A stretch of DNA of 64,000 nucleotides from Streptomyces sp. 378 (GCF_030124145.1 NZ_JASKMS010000038.1:1-64000); one strand, 5' to 3'. Numbered from the stretch's first letter, positions 1 to 8,790 are shown. Notes: generated by a model from the letters alone, not told the origin. Numbers and translations are program-made.

Positions 1-630
1 AGCACCGAGGTGTTCGCCAAGCCCCTCGCGGACGGCTCGGTCGCGGTGGGCCTGTTCAACCGGGGAGGCGGCACGGCCACGATCACGACCACCGCCGCGC
101 AAGTCGGCCTGGCCGGCGGTCCGTTCACCCTCACCGACCTGTGGACCGGCGGCACGTCGAGCACATCCGGGCAGATCTCGGCGAGCGTCCCCGCGCACGG
201 CGTGGCCGTGTTCCGGGTGAGCGGCGGCAGCCCGCTGGCGGCCACCACCTCGCGGTTGCGCGGCAGCGCGTCCGGCCGGTGCGTGGACGTGGACAGAGCC
301 TCCACCGCGGCCGGGGCCACGGTGTTGATCTGGGACTGCCACACGGCCGCCAACCAGCTGTGGACCACCTGGGCCGGTGGTGAGATCCGCGTCTTCGGCG
401 ACAAGTGCCTGGACGCATACGAGCGGGGCACCGCCAACGGGACCCGGGTCATCTCCTGGCCCTGCAACGGTCAGGACAACCAGAAGTGGACCGTCGGCTC
501 CGACGGGTCGATCCGCAACGTTCGCGCCGGGCTGTGCCTCGACGTCAACGGCGCCGGCACCACCAACGGAACCCCGCTGGTCCTGTGGACCTGCAACGGT
601 CAGGCCGGCCAGAAGTGGAACCGCACGTGA
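1..630 (+). CDS. C-terminal part of a secreted GH27-type alpha-galactosidase with ricin-type lectin domain (5' end outside window)
   Basis: The reading frame is open from base 1, so only the last 209 residues are visible and the catalytic barrel lies outside the window. The first ~75 residues (EVFAKPLADGSVAVGLFNRG, then TDLWTGG and PAHGVAVFRV) match the C-terminal beta-sandwich that closes bacterial GH27 alpha-galactosidases. Residues ~80-209 form a ricin B-type beta-trefoil with repeated GRCVDV, KCLDAY and LCLDVNG strands and QxxQKW-like motifs (NQLW, NQKWTV, GQKWNR). The likely role is extracellular galactoside hydrolysis with the lectin tethering the enzyme to plant polysaccharide. It converges with the GH43 gene at 877-2391, so this is a small glycoside-degradation cluster. 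The lectin is certain; the GH27 call rests on the short C-terminal domain only. Confidence 0.8.
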   Translation, partial: STEVFAKPLADGSVAVGLFNRGGGTATITTTAAQVGLAGGPFTLTDLWTGGTSSTSGQISASVPAHGVAVFRVSGGSPLAATTSRLRGSASGRCVDVDRASTAAGATVLIWDCHTAANQLWTTWAGGEIRVFGDKCLDAYERGTANGTRVISWPCNGQDNQKWTVGSDGSIRNVRAGLCLDVNGAGTTNGTPLVLWTCNGQAGQKWNRT

Positions 631-639
631 GGGACGCCG

Positions 640-876
640 TCCACCGGCCACGGCGCCATCGGGAGCGCACCCGGACAGCCCGGCGCCGGGGCACGGTCCC
701 GCCACCCCCGGAAGGGAGTCGCAGCGTTCGTCAGCACCGGAGTGCCGTGGGTGACGACGTCGATCTGCCAGGGCAGCCCCTTGGAGAACCGGGCCTCGAG
801 GGTGGCGTTGACGCCGTAGTCGCGATCACCGGCCGGCTTGGTCCTGATCTCTGTCAGCGGAGGGAGAGAGCCTGGT
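640..876 (-). pseudogene. Coding-like remnant between convergent glycosidase genes, family not recognised
   Basis: On the minus strand the ~160 bp around 700-860 read without a stop as a protein-like stretch (TKPAGDRDYGVNATLEARF, then KGLPWQIDVVTHGTPVL). Nearly every third codon position is G or C, as in genuine genes here. There is no start with a ribosome binding site, and the frame follows directly on the GH43 stop before degenerating into Pro/Arg-rich low-quality sequence toward 640. It is probably the 3' relic of a gene once downstream of the GH43 gene. I do not recognise the family. No convincing terminator is seen between the two convergent genes. Confidence 0.3.
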
Positions 877-2391
877 TCAGTGGTCGAGGGGCCGGTAGTC
901 GAACCAGTCGAAGTGGACGGTGCCCTCCACGGCGTACATGCCGATGACCCGGCCCGTGAAGCCGCCGGCGACCTCGGTCGACAGGTAACGGCCGTCGAGG
1001 TTCGCGAGCTCGGTGAGTGTGCCGTCGGGCTGTTCGACGCCGAGGGAGACGACGTCGGGTCCGGTGCACGGCCCGTGCGGAGGGGGTGGTTCCGAGACGG
1101 TGACGGCGAGGACGACCGGCCCGGCGGGCACGGAGCGCGCGGCCACGACCGTGCGCAGGGAGCCGACGCGCGCGACCACCCGGACCCGCGTGCCCGAGAC
1201 CTCGATCGCGTAGTGGTGCCGTTCGTCGAGCCGCACCGCCAGACCACCGCTTCCCTCCGCGGTGTCCAGCAGAACGCGCGCCCGGCACGACGGGTGCTGC
1301 TGGCGCCTGCCTGTGAACACCACGTCGGGCTCGTCCAGGGAGCCGCCCCGCGCGCGGAGCGTCAGCCATCCCGGGCGCTCCTTGAGGGTGCAGTGCTCGG
1401 CCGGCCGGTCGCGCAGGGAGATCCAGGACGGTCGCAGCTCGGCGAGCGCGAAGTCGTCCCGGTGGTCCTCGGCGGGGCCGGGGGAGAGCGGCCACGGCGG
1501 TTCGGGCAGGTCCAGGGCGACCTCGCCGACGACCGGCCAGTCGTCCACCCAGGTCACGGGTGCCAGGAAGGTCTCCCGGCCGAGCACGTGCCAGCCCGGG
1601 GTGCCGCCGCCCGGCCGGACCCCGAGCAACACCATCCACCAGGAGCCGTCGGGGCCCTGGACCAGGTCGGCGTGCCCGGTGTTCTGGACAGGGTGGTCGG
1701 TGCCGCGATGGGTGAGGATCGGGTTGGCCGGGCACGGCTCGAACGGGCCGGCGGGTGTACGGCCCCTGGCGATCGAGACGCCGTGGCCGCGTTCGGTGCC
1801 GCCCTCGGCGATGAGCAGATACCAGTAGTCGCCGATCCGGTACAGGTGCGGCGCCTCCGGAGCCTTGGCGCCCGGCCCGCCGGACCAGAGCCTGTGCGGT
1901 GTCCCGTGCGTCTGACCGGTGGACGGGTCGATACGGACCTGGGAGACCCCGGCGACCGTGCACCAGCAGGTGCCGTCCTCGTCCCAGACCAGGTCCGGAT
2001 CGATGCCGGGGACGCCCGGCGCCCAGACGGGGTCCGACCACGGTCCGGCGGGGTCGGTGGCCGTGACGATCAGGTTGCCGCCGCCCTCGCTGCAGTTGGT
2101 GACGATCAGCCAGAAGCGGCCGTCGTGGTGGCGCAGGGTGGGAGCGTAGATCCCCCCGGAGGACGGCATGGAGTGAGGCAGGCGCAGTTGCTCCGGCCGG
2201 TCCAGCACGTTGCCGATCTGCGTCCAGCGCACCAGGTCACGACTGTGGAAGAGGGGCACCCCGGGGAAGTACTCGAAGCTGGAGCAGGCCAGGTAGTAGT
2301 CGTCGCCGACGCGGCAGACGCTGGGGTCGGGATGGAAGCCGGGGATCACGGGGTTGGTGGAGTGTCCGTCCGGCTGGCGCAGAGGGGGCAC
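877..2391 (-). CDS. Glycoside hydrolase family 43 (beta-xylosidase / alpha-L-arabinofuranosidase type)
   Basis: 504 residues, the usual size for two-domain GH43 enzymes. The five-bladed propeller occupies ~residues 12-300. The catalytic base is Asp22 in GFHPDPS, the pKa-modulating Asp is in IDPDLVWDEDG (~130), and the general acid Glu is in EAPHLYRIGDYWYLLIAEGG (~182), so the triad is complete. Residues ~320-500 form the C-terminal concanavalin-like sandwich (RPAEHCTLKERPGWLTLRA; DWFDYRPL). No signal peptide is seen, so it is probably cytoplasmic and acts on imported xylo- or arabino-oligosaccharides. The GTG start at 2391 follows a GAGAGGACC ribosome binding site. It lies 110 bp downstream of a truncated GH36 start and probably uses that promoter with its two palindromic operators. 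Substrate specificity cannot be decided from sequence. Confidence 0.9.
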   Translation of the reverse strand: MPPLRQPDGHSTNPVIPGFHPDPSVCRVGDDYYLACSSFEYFPGVPLFHSRDLVRWTQIGNVLDRPEQLRLPHSMPSSGGIYAPTLRHHDGRFWLIVTNCSEGGGNLIVTATDPAGPWSDPVWAPGVPGIDPDLVWDEDGTCWCTVAGVSQVRIDPSTGQTHGTPHRLWSGGPGAKAPEAPHLYRIGDYWYLLIAEGGTERGHGVSIARGRTPAGPFEPCPANPILTHRGTDHPVQNTGHADLVQGPDGSWWMVLLGVRPGGGTPGWHVLGRETFLAPVTWVDDWPVVGEVALDLPEPPWPLSPGPAEDHRDDFALAELRPSWISLRDRPAEHCTLKERPGWLTLRARGGSLDEPDVVFTGRRQQHPSCRARVLLDTAEGSGGLAVRLDERHHYAIEVSGTRVRVVARVGSLRTVVAARSVPAGPVVLAVTVSEPPPPHGPCTGPDVVSLGVEQPDGTLTELANLDGRYLSTEVAGGFTGRVIGMYAVEGTVHFDWFDYRPLDH

Positions 2392-2499
2392 CCGACAGGT
2401 CCTCTCGTCGGTTCGTGATGCGGGCGTGGAGTGGTCGGGCGAATCCGGACTTGCCGTGCGGGGTCAGGCAGCCCACCGTGGGCGAGCGCAGCCGGAAGG

Positions 2500-2617
2500 C
2501 TCTGCCCTCACCGGGCGTTCCGAGATGCGTGAGGCGCGTGCTGCCGTCGTCGGGGAAGACCATGTCGAGGCGAAGTGCCGCGTGCCCCCAGTGAAAGGTC
2601 CCGAGTTCCTCGGTCAT
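2500..2617 (-). pseudogene. N-terminal remnant of a GH36-type alpha-galactosidase
   Basis: An ATG at 2617 with a good ribosome binding site (GAAAGGG) opens a frame whose first ~38 residues (ELGTFHWGHAALRLDMVF, DDGSTRLTHLG) resemble the N-terminal beta-sandwich of actinobacterial GH36 alpha-galactosidases. The similarity then stops and the frame runs as Arg/Pro-rich nonsense into the GH43 gene in another frame. The catalytic barrel is missing. An internal deletion seems to have removed nearly the whole gene, leaving its promoter, operators and start in front of the GH43 gene. Family assignment from so short a piece is tentative. Confidence 0.5.
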
Positions 2618-2654
2618 GTCGGCCCTTTCGAGGCGGCCCTCCTGCGGCAGGTGT

Positions 2655-2666
2655 CGAAGCGCTTCA
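2655..2666. promoter_or_regulatory. Operator O1: palindrome GAAGCGCTTC (LacI type)
   Basis: The perfect 10-bp core GAAGCGCTTC (2656-2665) is centred on CG, as is usual for LacI-family operators. It sits about 12 bp downstream of the putative -10 box for the minus-strand GH36/GH43 promoter, so bound repressor would cover the start point. Confidence 0.65.
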
Positions 2667-2677
2667 CCGCCAGGCGC

Positions 2678-2707
2678 AAACTAGCGGACATCTCCCCTGC
2701 GAAACAA
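2678..2707 (-). promoter_or_regulatory. Putative promoter of the GH36 remnant/GH43 unit
   Basis: On the minus strand TTGTTT (2702-2707) and TAGTTT (2678-2683) are separated by 18 bp, a reasonable vegetative-type pair in an otherwise GC-rich stretch. It lies between the two palindromic operators and ~60 bp upstream of the ATG at 2617. It is inferred from spacing and context only. Confidence 0.4.
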
Positions 2708-2767
2708 GAGTTCCGACAACTGGCGGCTCTGTGCTGGTGTACGGACGGCTCAGAGGCATGAGTACGT

Positions 2768-2785
2768 CGTCGAAGCGCTTCGACG
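2768..2785. promoter_or_regulatory. Operator O2: 18-bp perfect palindrome CGTCGAAGCGCTTCGACG
   Basis: This perfect 18-bp palindrome has the same GAAGCGCTTC core as O1. Its centre lies 116 bp from that of O1, almost exactly 11 helical turns, so one tetrameric repressor could hold both and loop the promoter between. The matching repressor is not obviously in the window. From 2786 to 3206 I see no gene, only antisense-like open frames. Confidence 0.65.
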
Positions 2786-3206
2786 TGCCAGCGGGACGAG
2801 AGTGGTGGGCGCCTCGTGTACCGGCCCACGCGGGCCCGCTGGCCGCCGACGCGGGCGTGGGCGGCCGGACACGGCCTTCGGCGGCGTGCGCCGAGGCCGT
2901 GAGCCGTGCGAGTACATGCCGCAGGGACGGACGTCACCGGCACGGCGCCCGGCGGCCCAGGCGCCGTGCGTATCGGGAGCGTGGGGGGACCGCCTCGCAT
3001 CGAACGCTGAGGGATGCGGCGGACGTCCTCGTCGAGCGGGGCCACCCGGACGACGCCCCGCAGGCCTGTTCCCCGAGGCCCGTGGCCGTCCGGACTGCCG
3101 TGGCCGGTTGAGCGCCGTGTCCCGCGGCGGGATGCTGGAGGCAGCGCCCGTGACGGGTGGCGCGGCGCCGTGCCGGGGCGCGGCAGGAACGAGGTCGGGA
3201 TATCCC

Positions 3207-5678
3207 ATGGAATACGAGCCCGACACGACCACAGGAGTAAGGGGAATAGCCGCACCCGACGACTTCGCGGTCGTCATCGACGCCCGCGGACTCGTCATGA
3301 TGTGGAGCGCCGGAGCCGGGCGACTGCTCGGCTACCGGCGCGAGGAAGTGGTGGGTCGGCAGGCCGCCGGCCTGCTCGCCGCGCGGCTGCCCGTCTCGAT
3401 GCGGCGCCACCTGGCCGCTTGGGAACCGTGGACGAGTGATGTGGTGCTGCGGAACCGGCACGGAGACCGTGTCACCGTGCAGCTCCGGGGCACGCCGCTG
3501 GTCGACACGTACGGGGGTCCCCACTGGATCGTCACCCGAGCGGTGACGACGTACGCCTCCGCACCGAGCGACGCGGGGACGGCGGAGCTGTGGGACCTCA
3601 CGCTCGCGCAGCTCCCATTGCCCGTGGCCGTCTACGACAGCGAGGCACGGTTCGTCACGTGCAACCAGGTGATGAGTCAGGCCATGGGCCTGACACCGCA
3701 GGAGATGAGGGGCCGGACGTTGTGGGAGATCTATCCCACCCCACCCATGGACGAGATCGATCGCCTTCAGCATCACGTCGTGCGCACAGGCGAGATGATC
3801 TTCCGCGAGAATCAGCCGTTCCGGGCATCGGGCGAGGTCCGCGACCACGCCTGGTCGCTTTTCCTCTCCCCGCTCAAGGACCCGGCGGGCGCGGTGTCGG
3901 GGATGTCGGCGCTGGTGATCGACATCACCGAGCAGTACTGGGCCCGACGTCGCCTCGCCGTGTTGAACGACGCCAGCGTGCGCATCGGCAGCACGCTCGA
4001 TGTGACCCGTACGGCAGAGGAACTGGCCGAGGTGGCGGTGACCGGGTTCGCCGACTTCGCCTCCGTCGACCTGCTGGAGTCGGTCGTCCAGGGACGCGAG
4101 CCGCAACCCGTACCCCGCGGAACGCCGGTCGTCTGCCGCCGTACCGCGAAACGGTCGGTGCTCCAGGGGTGCCCGGAATCCGTCGTCCGGACAGGTGACA
4201 CCGACGTCTACCCTCCCGGCTCCCCACCGGCGCAGGCCTTGGTCACCGGTCGGGGCAGCCACTACAGCGTGGGCGACCCGCCGCTGCGCGCGTGGTCGAC
4301 GGCCTCCCCGGCCCGCGCCGAGAGCATAAGGCGTTTCAAGATCCATTCGGTGATGATGGTGCCACTGAGAGCGCGAGGGATCACCCTCGGCGTGATGCAG
4401 CTCCTGCGACACCGCACAGCGGATCCCTTCGTCCAGGACGATCTGACCCTCGCCGAGGAGATCGCCGCCCGGGCGGCCGTGAGCATCGACAACGCCCGCC
4501 GCTACACCCGCGAGCACCGCACCGCGCTCACCCTCCAGCGCAGCCTGCTGCCCGAGCGGCTGCCGGGCGCGGAGGCGGTGGACCTCGCCTATCGGTACCT
4601 CCCCGCCGGTTCGGGCGACGAGATCGGTGGCGACTGGTTCGACGTGATCGCCCTGTCCGGGGGACGGGTCGCGCTGGTGGTCGGCGACGTGGTGGGCCAC
4701 GGCGTACACGCCTCGGCCACCATGGGCCGCCTGCGCACCGCGGTACGCACCCTCGCCGACGCCGATTTCACCCCCGACGAGCTGCTCACCCGGTTGGACG
4801 ACCTGGTCGTCCGCCTCGACCGGGAGGAGGGCCCGGAGACGCGGGGGCAGGCGGAGGAGGCCTCGGGAGAGGTCGGGGCCACCTGCCTCTACGCCGTCTA
4901 CGACCCCGTCACCGGTTGCTGCGACCTGGCACGGGCAGGGCACCCGCCGCCCGTCCTGGTGTCCTCCGACGGCACCGCGCGTGTGCTGGACCTGCCCGCC
5001 GGGCCGCCGCTCGGGCTGGGGGGACTGCCCTTCGAGGCCGCCCGGATCGACGTGGGCGAGGGCAGTCTGCTCGCCCTCTACACCGACGGCCTGATCCAGG
5101 CCCCCGACCGCGACATCGACGTGGGACTCGACCTGCTGAGTGAAGCGCTCCGCCGCCCGGCCGCCAATCTGGAGGACACCTGCGACGAAGTCCTGCGCAC
5201 GCTACCGCCCGACCCTCCTGCCGACGACATCGTCCTGCTCTTGGCCCGCGCCTCCACGCTCGGTGCCGACCAGGTCCGCACCTGGCGGCTGCCCATGGAT
5301 CCCGCCGCCGTCGCCGGGGCCCGCAAGATGGCGGCCGAGCAGTTGGACACCTGGGGGCTGGCCGAGCTCGAGTTCGCCACCGAGTTGATCGTCAGCGAGC
5401 TGGTCACCAACGCCATCCGGTACGGCAACGGCCCCGTCGAGCTGCGCCTCATCCGCGCCGACGCACTCGTCTGCGAAGTCTCCGACGGCAGCAGCACCGC
5501 CCCGCACCTGCGGAGGGCCCGCGTCTTCGACGAGGGCGGACGCGGACTGCTGCTCGTGGCCCAGGTCGCCGAGCGCTGGGGCAGTCGTCAGACCTCCGTC
5601 GGAAAGACGATCTGGGCAGAACAGCCCCTGCCGCGTGAGCCCGAGCGCGACGACGGCCGGCCGCGCGCGAGCGGCTGA
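3207..5678 (+). CDS. PAS-PAS-GAF-SpoIIE/RsbU-type PP2C phosphatase with HATPase domain
   Basis: 823 residues from the ATG at 3207 (GAGGTCGGG upstream); the frame is open further 5' but without start signals. Order: PAS (~15-115, MMWSAGAGRLLGYRREEVVG), second PAS (~133-245, CNQVMSQAMGLTPQEMRGRT), GAF (~248-430), PP2C/SpoIIE phosphatase (~441-685, with GDEIGGDWFDV and GDVVGHGVHASATM metal-binding Asp motifs), and a C-terminal RsbW-like histidine-kinase fold (~690-812, SELVTNAIRYG). This layout is typical of the many Streptomyces phosphatases that dephosphorylate anti-anti-sigma factors and bind anti-sigma partners, tying an unknown signal to a stress sigma factor. No transmembrane segment is seen, so sensing is probably cytoplasmic. 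No partner STAS gene is adjacent. Target and ligand cannot be inferred. Confidence 0.93.
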   Translation: MEYEPDTTTGVRGIAAPDDFAVVIDARGLVMMWSAGAGRLLGYRREEVVGRQAAGLLAARLPVSMRRHLAAWEPWTSDVVLRNRHGDRVTVQLRGTPLVDTYGGPHWIVTRAVTTYASAPSDAGTAELWDLTLAQLPLPVAVYDSEARFVTCNQVMSQAMGLTPQEMRGRTLWEIYPTPPMDEIDRLQHHVVRTGEMIFRENQPFRASGEVRDHAWSLFLSPLKDPAGAVSGMSALVIDITEQYWARRRLAVLNDASVRIGSTLDVTRTAEELAEVAVTGFADFASVDLLESVVQGREPQPVPRGTPVVCRRTAKRSVLQGCPESVVRTGDTDVYPPGSPPAQALVTGRGSHYSVGDPPLRAWSTASPARAESIRRFKIHSVMMVPLRARGITLGVMQLLRHRTADPFVQDDLTLAEEIAARAAVSIDNARRYTREHRTALTLQRSLLPERLPGAEAVDLAYRYLPAGSGDEIGGDWFDVIALSGGRVALVVGDVVGHGVHASATMGRLRTAVRTLADADFTPDELLTRLDDLVVRLDREEGPETRGQAEEASGEVGATCLYAVYDPVTGCCDLARAGHPPPVLVSSDGTARVLDLPAGPPLGLGGLPFEAARIDVGEGSLLALYTDGLIQAPDRDIDVGLDLLSEALRRPAANLEDTCDEVLRTLPPDPPADDIVLLLARASTLGADQVRTWRLPMDPAAVAGARKMAAEQLDTWGLAELEFATELIVSELVTNAIRYGNGPVELRLIRADALVCEVSDGSSTAPHLRRARVFDEGGRGLLLVAQVAERWGSRQTSVGKTIWAEQPLPREPERDDGRPRASG

Positions 5679-5970
5679 CGCCCGCCTCGATGATGCGCTG
5701 CACGGAGTCACACTCCGGGAAGCACCGAAACAGCCCGGTCGGTCGGCGTCGTGACGCACGACGGCTCCCCCCGGGTCAGTCGGCGATGCCGTCGAAGGCG
5801 ATGCCGGATGACGAAGAAGACGGCCGTGGAGCCCGCCGAGAACCAGCGCGAAGACCTTGATCCAGAAGTCGAGGACTCCGTCGGGCGACTACGTCATCAA
5901 CCCCAACAAGGGTTCGGCCGACGGACGATGATTGACGCGATGCCGTTCCGGCTGTGGGCTGCGTGCAAGA
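5679..5970. other. Intergenic region with possible membrane-protein remnant
   Basis: No intact gene is seen. On the minus strand around 5770-5880 there is a hydrophobic coding-like stretch (DFWIKVFALVLGG) that continues only after a one-base shift (STAVFFVIRHRLRRHRRLT). This looks like the last transmembrane helix and basic tail of a small membrane protein, now frameshifted and without a start. The evidence is weak. Confidence 0.25.
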
Positions 5971-7515
5971 ATGGCGCCCGTGACCGGATCGTCATCGTCG
6001 CCCGTTGCCGAGAGCACGCCCGGCCGTGTCGGTCTGGGTCCTCGCGCCGCCGCAATACTGGTGTTCGGATCCTCGGCAGCGGTTCTGGTCGTCGAGATCG
6101 TCGCCTTGCGGCTGCTCGCCCCCTACCTCGGCCTGACCCTCGAGACCAGCACCCTGGTGATCGGCATCGCACTCACCGCCATCGCCTTCGGCTCCTGGAT
6201 GGGCGGGCACATCGCGGACCAGGTCGATCCACGCCGGCTCATCGGACCGTCGCTCGGAGTGTCCGGAGCGGTGGTGGCGCTCACCCCGTCCGTGTTGCGC
6301 AGCACCGCGGAGTGGGCGCCCGCGGTGCTTCTGGTCATCGCGTCGCTGACCATCCTGGTGCCGGGCGCGCTGCTCTCCGCGGTGACCCCGTTCGTGACGA
6401 AGCTGCGTCTCACCAACCTGGCGGAGACCGGTTCGGTGGTCGGCCGACTTTCGGGGATCGGCACCGTCGGCGCCATCGTCGGCACCGTACTCACCGGCTT
6501 CGTCCTCGTGTCGCGGTTGCCGGTCAGCGGCATACTGCTCGGCCTCGGGGCACTGCTGGTGGCAGCCTCGGCGTGGATCGAGTGGCGAACCCGCGGGTGG
6601 AGCGGCGCCCCGGCACTGACACTGGTGGTCCTGGCCGGTGGTCTGGCCGTCACGGCGGCGCCCGGGGGCTGCGACGTGGAGACCAAGTACCACTGCGCAC
6701 GGGTCGTCGCGAACCCCGACGGGGGCAACGGCCGCACGCTCGTACTGGACGGCCTGCGGCATTCGTACGTCGACGTCGACGACCCGACCCAGTTGAAGTT
6801 CGCGTACGTGCGCGCCATCGCGTCGGTGGTCGACGCCGCCTTCCCGCAACGTGAACCACTCGTCGCCCACCACCTGGGCGGCGGCGGACTCACCCTTCCC
6901 CGCTACCTCGCGGCCACGCGGCCCGGCACACACAGCCTCGTCTCCGAGATCGACGGCGGGGTCGTGCGCATCAACCGCGAGCAACTGGGACTGCGATCGC
7001 AAGCCGGTGTCGACGTACGCGTCGAGGACGGCAGGCTGGGCCTGCGGCGGCTGGAGACCGGCAGTCGTGACCTGGTCATCGGGGACGCCTTCGGGGGCGT
7101 CAGTGTCCCGTGGCACCTCACCACGGCGGAAGCGATGGCTGATGTACGGCGTGTGCTCAACGAGGAAGGTCTGTACGTGGCCAACCTCATCGACCACGGT
7201 GGCATGGACTTCGCACGCGCCGAAGTGGCCACCCTGGGCGAGACGTTCGAACACGTCGCCCTCCTCGGTGAACCCGCCGACATAGGCCAGGGCCCGGCTG
7301 CCGACGCCGTCGGCGGCAACCTGGTGGTGCTCGCGTCCGATCGGCCGGTCGATCTGCGCGCAGTTCAAAAAGCTCTCGACGCCCGGCGAACCGGCTGGAG
7401 GATCACCACCGGGCAGGACCTCACCTCCTGGACGGGCGATGCCCAGCTCCTCACCGACGATCACGCACCCGTGGACCAACTCCTCCAGCCCTACAGTCCG
7501 CAGAGCGGCCGGTGA
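5971..7515 (+). CDS. Fused membrane / spermidine-synthase-like protein
   Basis: 514 residues from the ATG at 5971; 13 further in-frame residues upstream look non-coding. Residues ~25-215 hold about seven hydrophobic segments (AAILVFGSSAAVLVVEIVAL, VIGIALTAIAFGSWMGGHIA), the transporter-like half of 'fused MFS/spermidine synthase' proteins. Residues ~270-510 form a Rossmann methyltransferase-like domain with the glycine loop HHLGGGGLTLPRYL, the acidic strand end SEID and GDAFGGVSVPWHLTT. The Asp residues used in aminopropyl transfer are not clearly conserved, so the reaction is unknown and may not be polyamine synthesis. It stands alone, with a strong hairpin ~290 bp downstream. Confidence 0.85.
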   Translation: MAPVTGSSSSPVAESTPGRVGLGPRAAAILVFGSSAAVLVVEIVALRLLAPYLGLTLETSTLVIGIALTAIAFGSWMGGHIADQVDPRRLIGPSLGVSGAVVALTPSVLRSTAEWAPAVLLVIASLTILVPGALLSAVTPFVTKLRLTNLAETGSVVGRLSGIGTVGAIVGTVLTGFVLVSRLPVSGILLGLGALLVAASAWIEWRTRGWSGAPALTLVVLAGGLAVTAAPGGCDVETKYHCARVVANPDGGNGRTLVLDGLRHSYVDVDDPTQLKFAYVRAIASVVDAAFPQREPLVAHHLGGGGLTLPRYLAATRPGTHSLVSEIDGGVVRINREQLGLRSQAGVDVRVEDGRLGLRRLETGSRDLVIGDAFGGVSVPWHLTTAEAMADVRRVLNEEGLYVANLIDHGGMDFARAEVATLGETFEHVALLGEPADIGQGPAADAVGGNLVVLASDRPVDLRAVQKALDARRTGWRITTGQDLTSWTGDAQLLTDDHAPVDQLLQPYSPQSGR

Positions 7516-7878
7516 CAGGGATGCTTGCGGTGACGGGACGGTCCGGTGCGAACCCTGCGCCCGACAAGGCGGCCGGGGCCCGCTCCGCAGCGGTACGCGG
7601 GTGATGGTGCCGCCTCCTTGAGGCCGGCCCCCGCACACCACGAGTCGTGGCCGGTATCCCGGGGAGGCAGTAGTGGCAATGGATCCGGGACGGCAAGCCC
7701 GACCGCGTTCCGACGGACGGCACTGGTTCCGGCAGCCCCTTCCGCCGTTGCGGAGCGCACCCCCAGGACGTCCCTGGTCCAGGTGCCGCGCGACGCGATC
7801 CGGCCCGGGCCCCGCTCCTCGAGAGGAACGGGCCCCGGGCCGGGCGACGTGGCTGTGGCAGTGCGTCAGGACCCGGGA
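7516..7878. other. Intergenic region between convergent genes
   Basis: 363 bp with no supported gene. Apart from the GC-rich hairpin at 7801-7842, listed separately, I see nothing in it. Confidence 0.5.
7801..7842. terminator. Long GC hairpin between convergent genes
   Basis: Arms 7801-7814 and 7829-7842 pair over 14 positions with one mismatch around a 14-nt loop. It lies between the stop of the plus-strand fused membrane protein (7515) and the stop of the minus-strand secreted protein (7879). It has no T-tract, as usual for Streptomyces, and probably works in both directions. Confidence 0.6.
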
Positions 7879-8790
7879 TCAGACCCGGGTGAGGCGGACC
7901 GCCACGGTCTCGCTGACCGTCACCGGCAGGTCGTAGTCCGGGTCCGTCGCCGTCGCGCGGCCCTCGACCTCGACGTTCCCCTTCTGGAAGGGGACCGAGC
8001 CGGTGGGTACGGCGGTACCGGTCCAGGCGACAGGGGCGCCCGGGGTGCAGGACACCGATGTGGAGAAGGAACCGCGGATGAGGTCCCGCTTCTTCACCTG
8101 CGTGACATCGCCCGCCACGGTCACCTGCACCGGCTTGTTGCAGCTCACCGTGCCGTGGAGGGTGGCCTTGCCGTTGAGGGAACTGGCGGTGCCGGCCAGG
8201 GCGATGTCGAGGCCCAGGCCGAGTTCCGCCGGCGGGGCGGGGTTCTCGATGTGGACCTCACCGCGCGCGGCCGGGGTGCCTCCCTCGCAGTGCTGCACAA
8301 AGGTGGCGTCGAGCTTCTTCACGTAGCCCTGCGGGCCGAATTCCACTGCGGCGACGGTGAAGGTGCCGGTGAGCTGGTTGCAGCCGCGGCCGTTGCCGCT
8401 GAGCGACAGGCCCGGTTCGGCCCCGTCGTTGAACGGGTAGCGGGTGGCTCCGGTGTAAGTCCCGGGCGTCAAGGTCTTCCCGGACGGCGCCGCGAGGTTC
8501 AGGGTCCACCAGTCACCGTTCGCTCCGTCGAGGGAGACGGTGACCACCCTGTTGTCGGTGTTGCCGGAGACGTCCATGCGGTCTTGGGACGCCGTCGCGT
8601 AGGTGTAGGACCGGCCGCCGCTGATGTAGTCGTCCTCGTCACCGTTGAAGCTGAAGGAGCCTTCGGTGACCGGCAGGGCGTGTGCCTCCGTCCCGGCGAG
8701 CAGACCGGTGGTGCCGGTGGCCATGGCCAGCGCCAGCGCGAGGGTGGCGGTGGCACGGGCCAGGGCGCGTCTGGGCAGGCTGAGCTTCAT
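7879..8790 (-). CDS. Secreted protein of unknown function
   Basis: 303 residues from the ATG at 8790 (AGGGGAAA upstream). A clear Sec signal peptide covers ~1-37: a basic start (KLSLPRRALARA), a hydrophobic core (TLALALAMATGTTGLLAG) and an AHA cleavage site before LPVTEG. The mature protein is rich in Gly, Thr and Asp with alternating beta-strand pattern. It has three Cys, in GRGCNQLTG, VQHCEGG and TVSCNKPVQV, plus one near SVSCTPGAP, which could form disulfides. The second half (LHGTVSCNKPVQVTVAGDV) resembles an Ig-like beta-sandwich. I recognise no catalytic motif. Similar lone secreted proteins occur in streptomycetes, but the function is unknown. Confidence 0.75.
   Translation of the reverse strand: MKLSLPRRALARATATLALALAMATGTTGLLAGTEAHALPVTEGSFSFNGDEDDYISGGRSYTYATASQDRMDVSGNTDNRVVTVSLDGANGDWWTLNLAAPSGKTLTPGTYTGATRYPFNDGAEPGLSLSGNGRGCNQLTGTFTVAAVEFGPQGYVKKLDATFVQHCEGGTPAARGEVHIENPAPPAELGLGLDIALAGTASSLNGKATLHGTVSCNKPVQVTVAGDVTQVKKRDLIRGSFSTSVSCTPGAPVAWTGTAVPTGSVPFQKGNVEVEGRATATDPDYDLPVTVSETVAVRLTRV

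Noticed and set aside
2802..3206. In-frame 135-codon 5' extension of the PAS/PP2C gene
   Set aside because: Cys/Arg/Pro-rich sequence without a ribosome binding site; the ATG at 3207 begins right where conserved sequence starts.
5932..5970. Extra 13 N-terminal codons for the fused membrane/spermidine-synthase-like protein
   Set aside because: Cys/Arg-rich and without a ribosome binding site; the ATG at 5971 is the better start.
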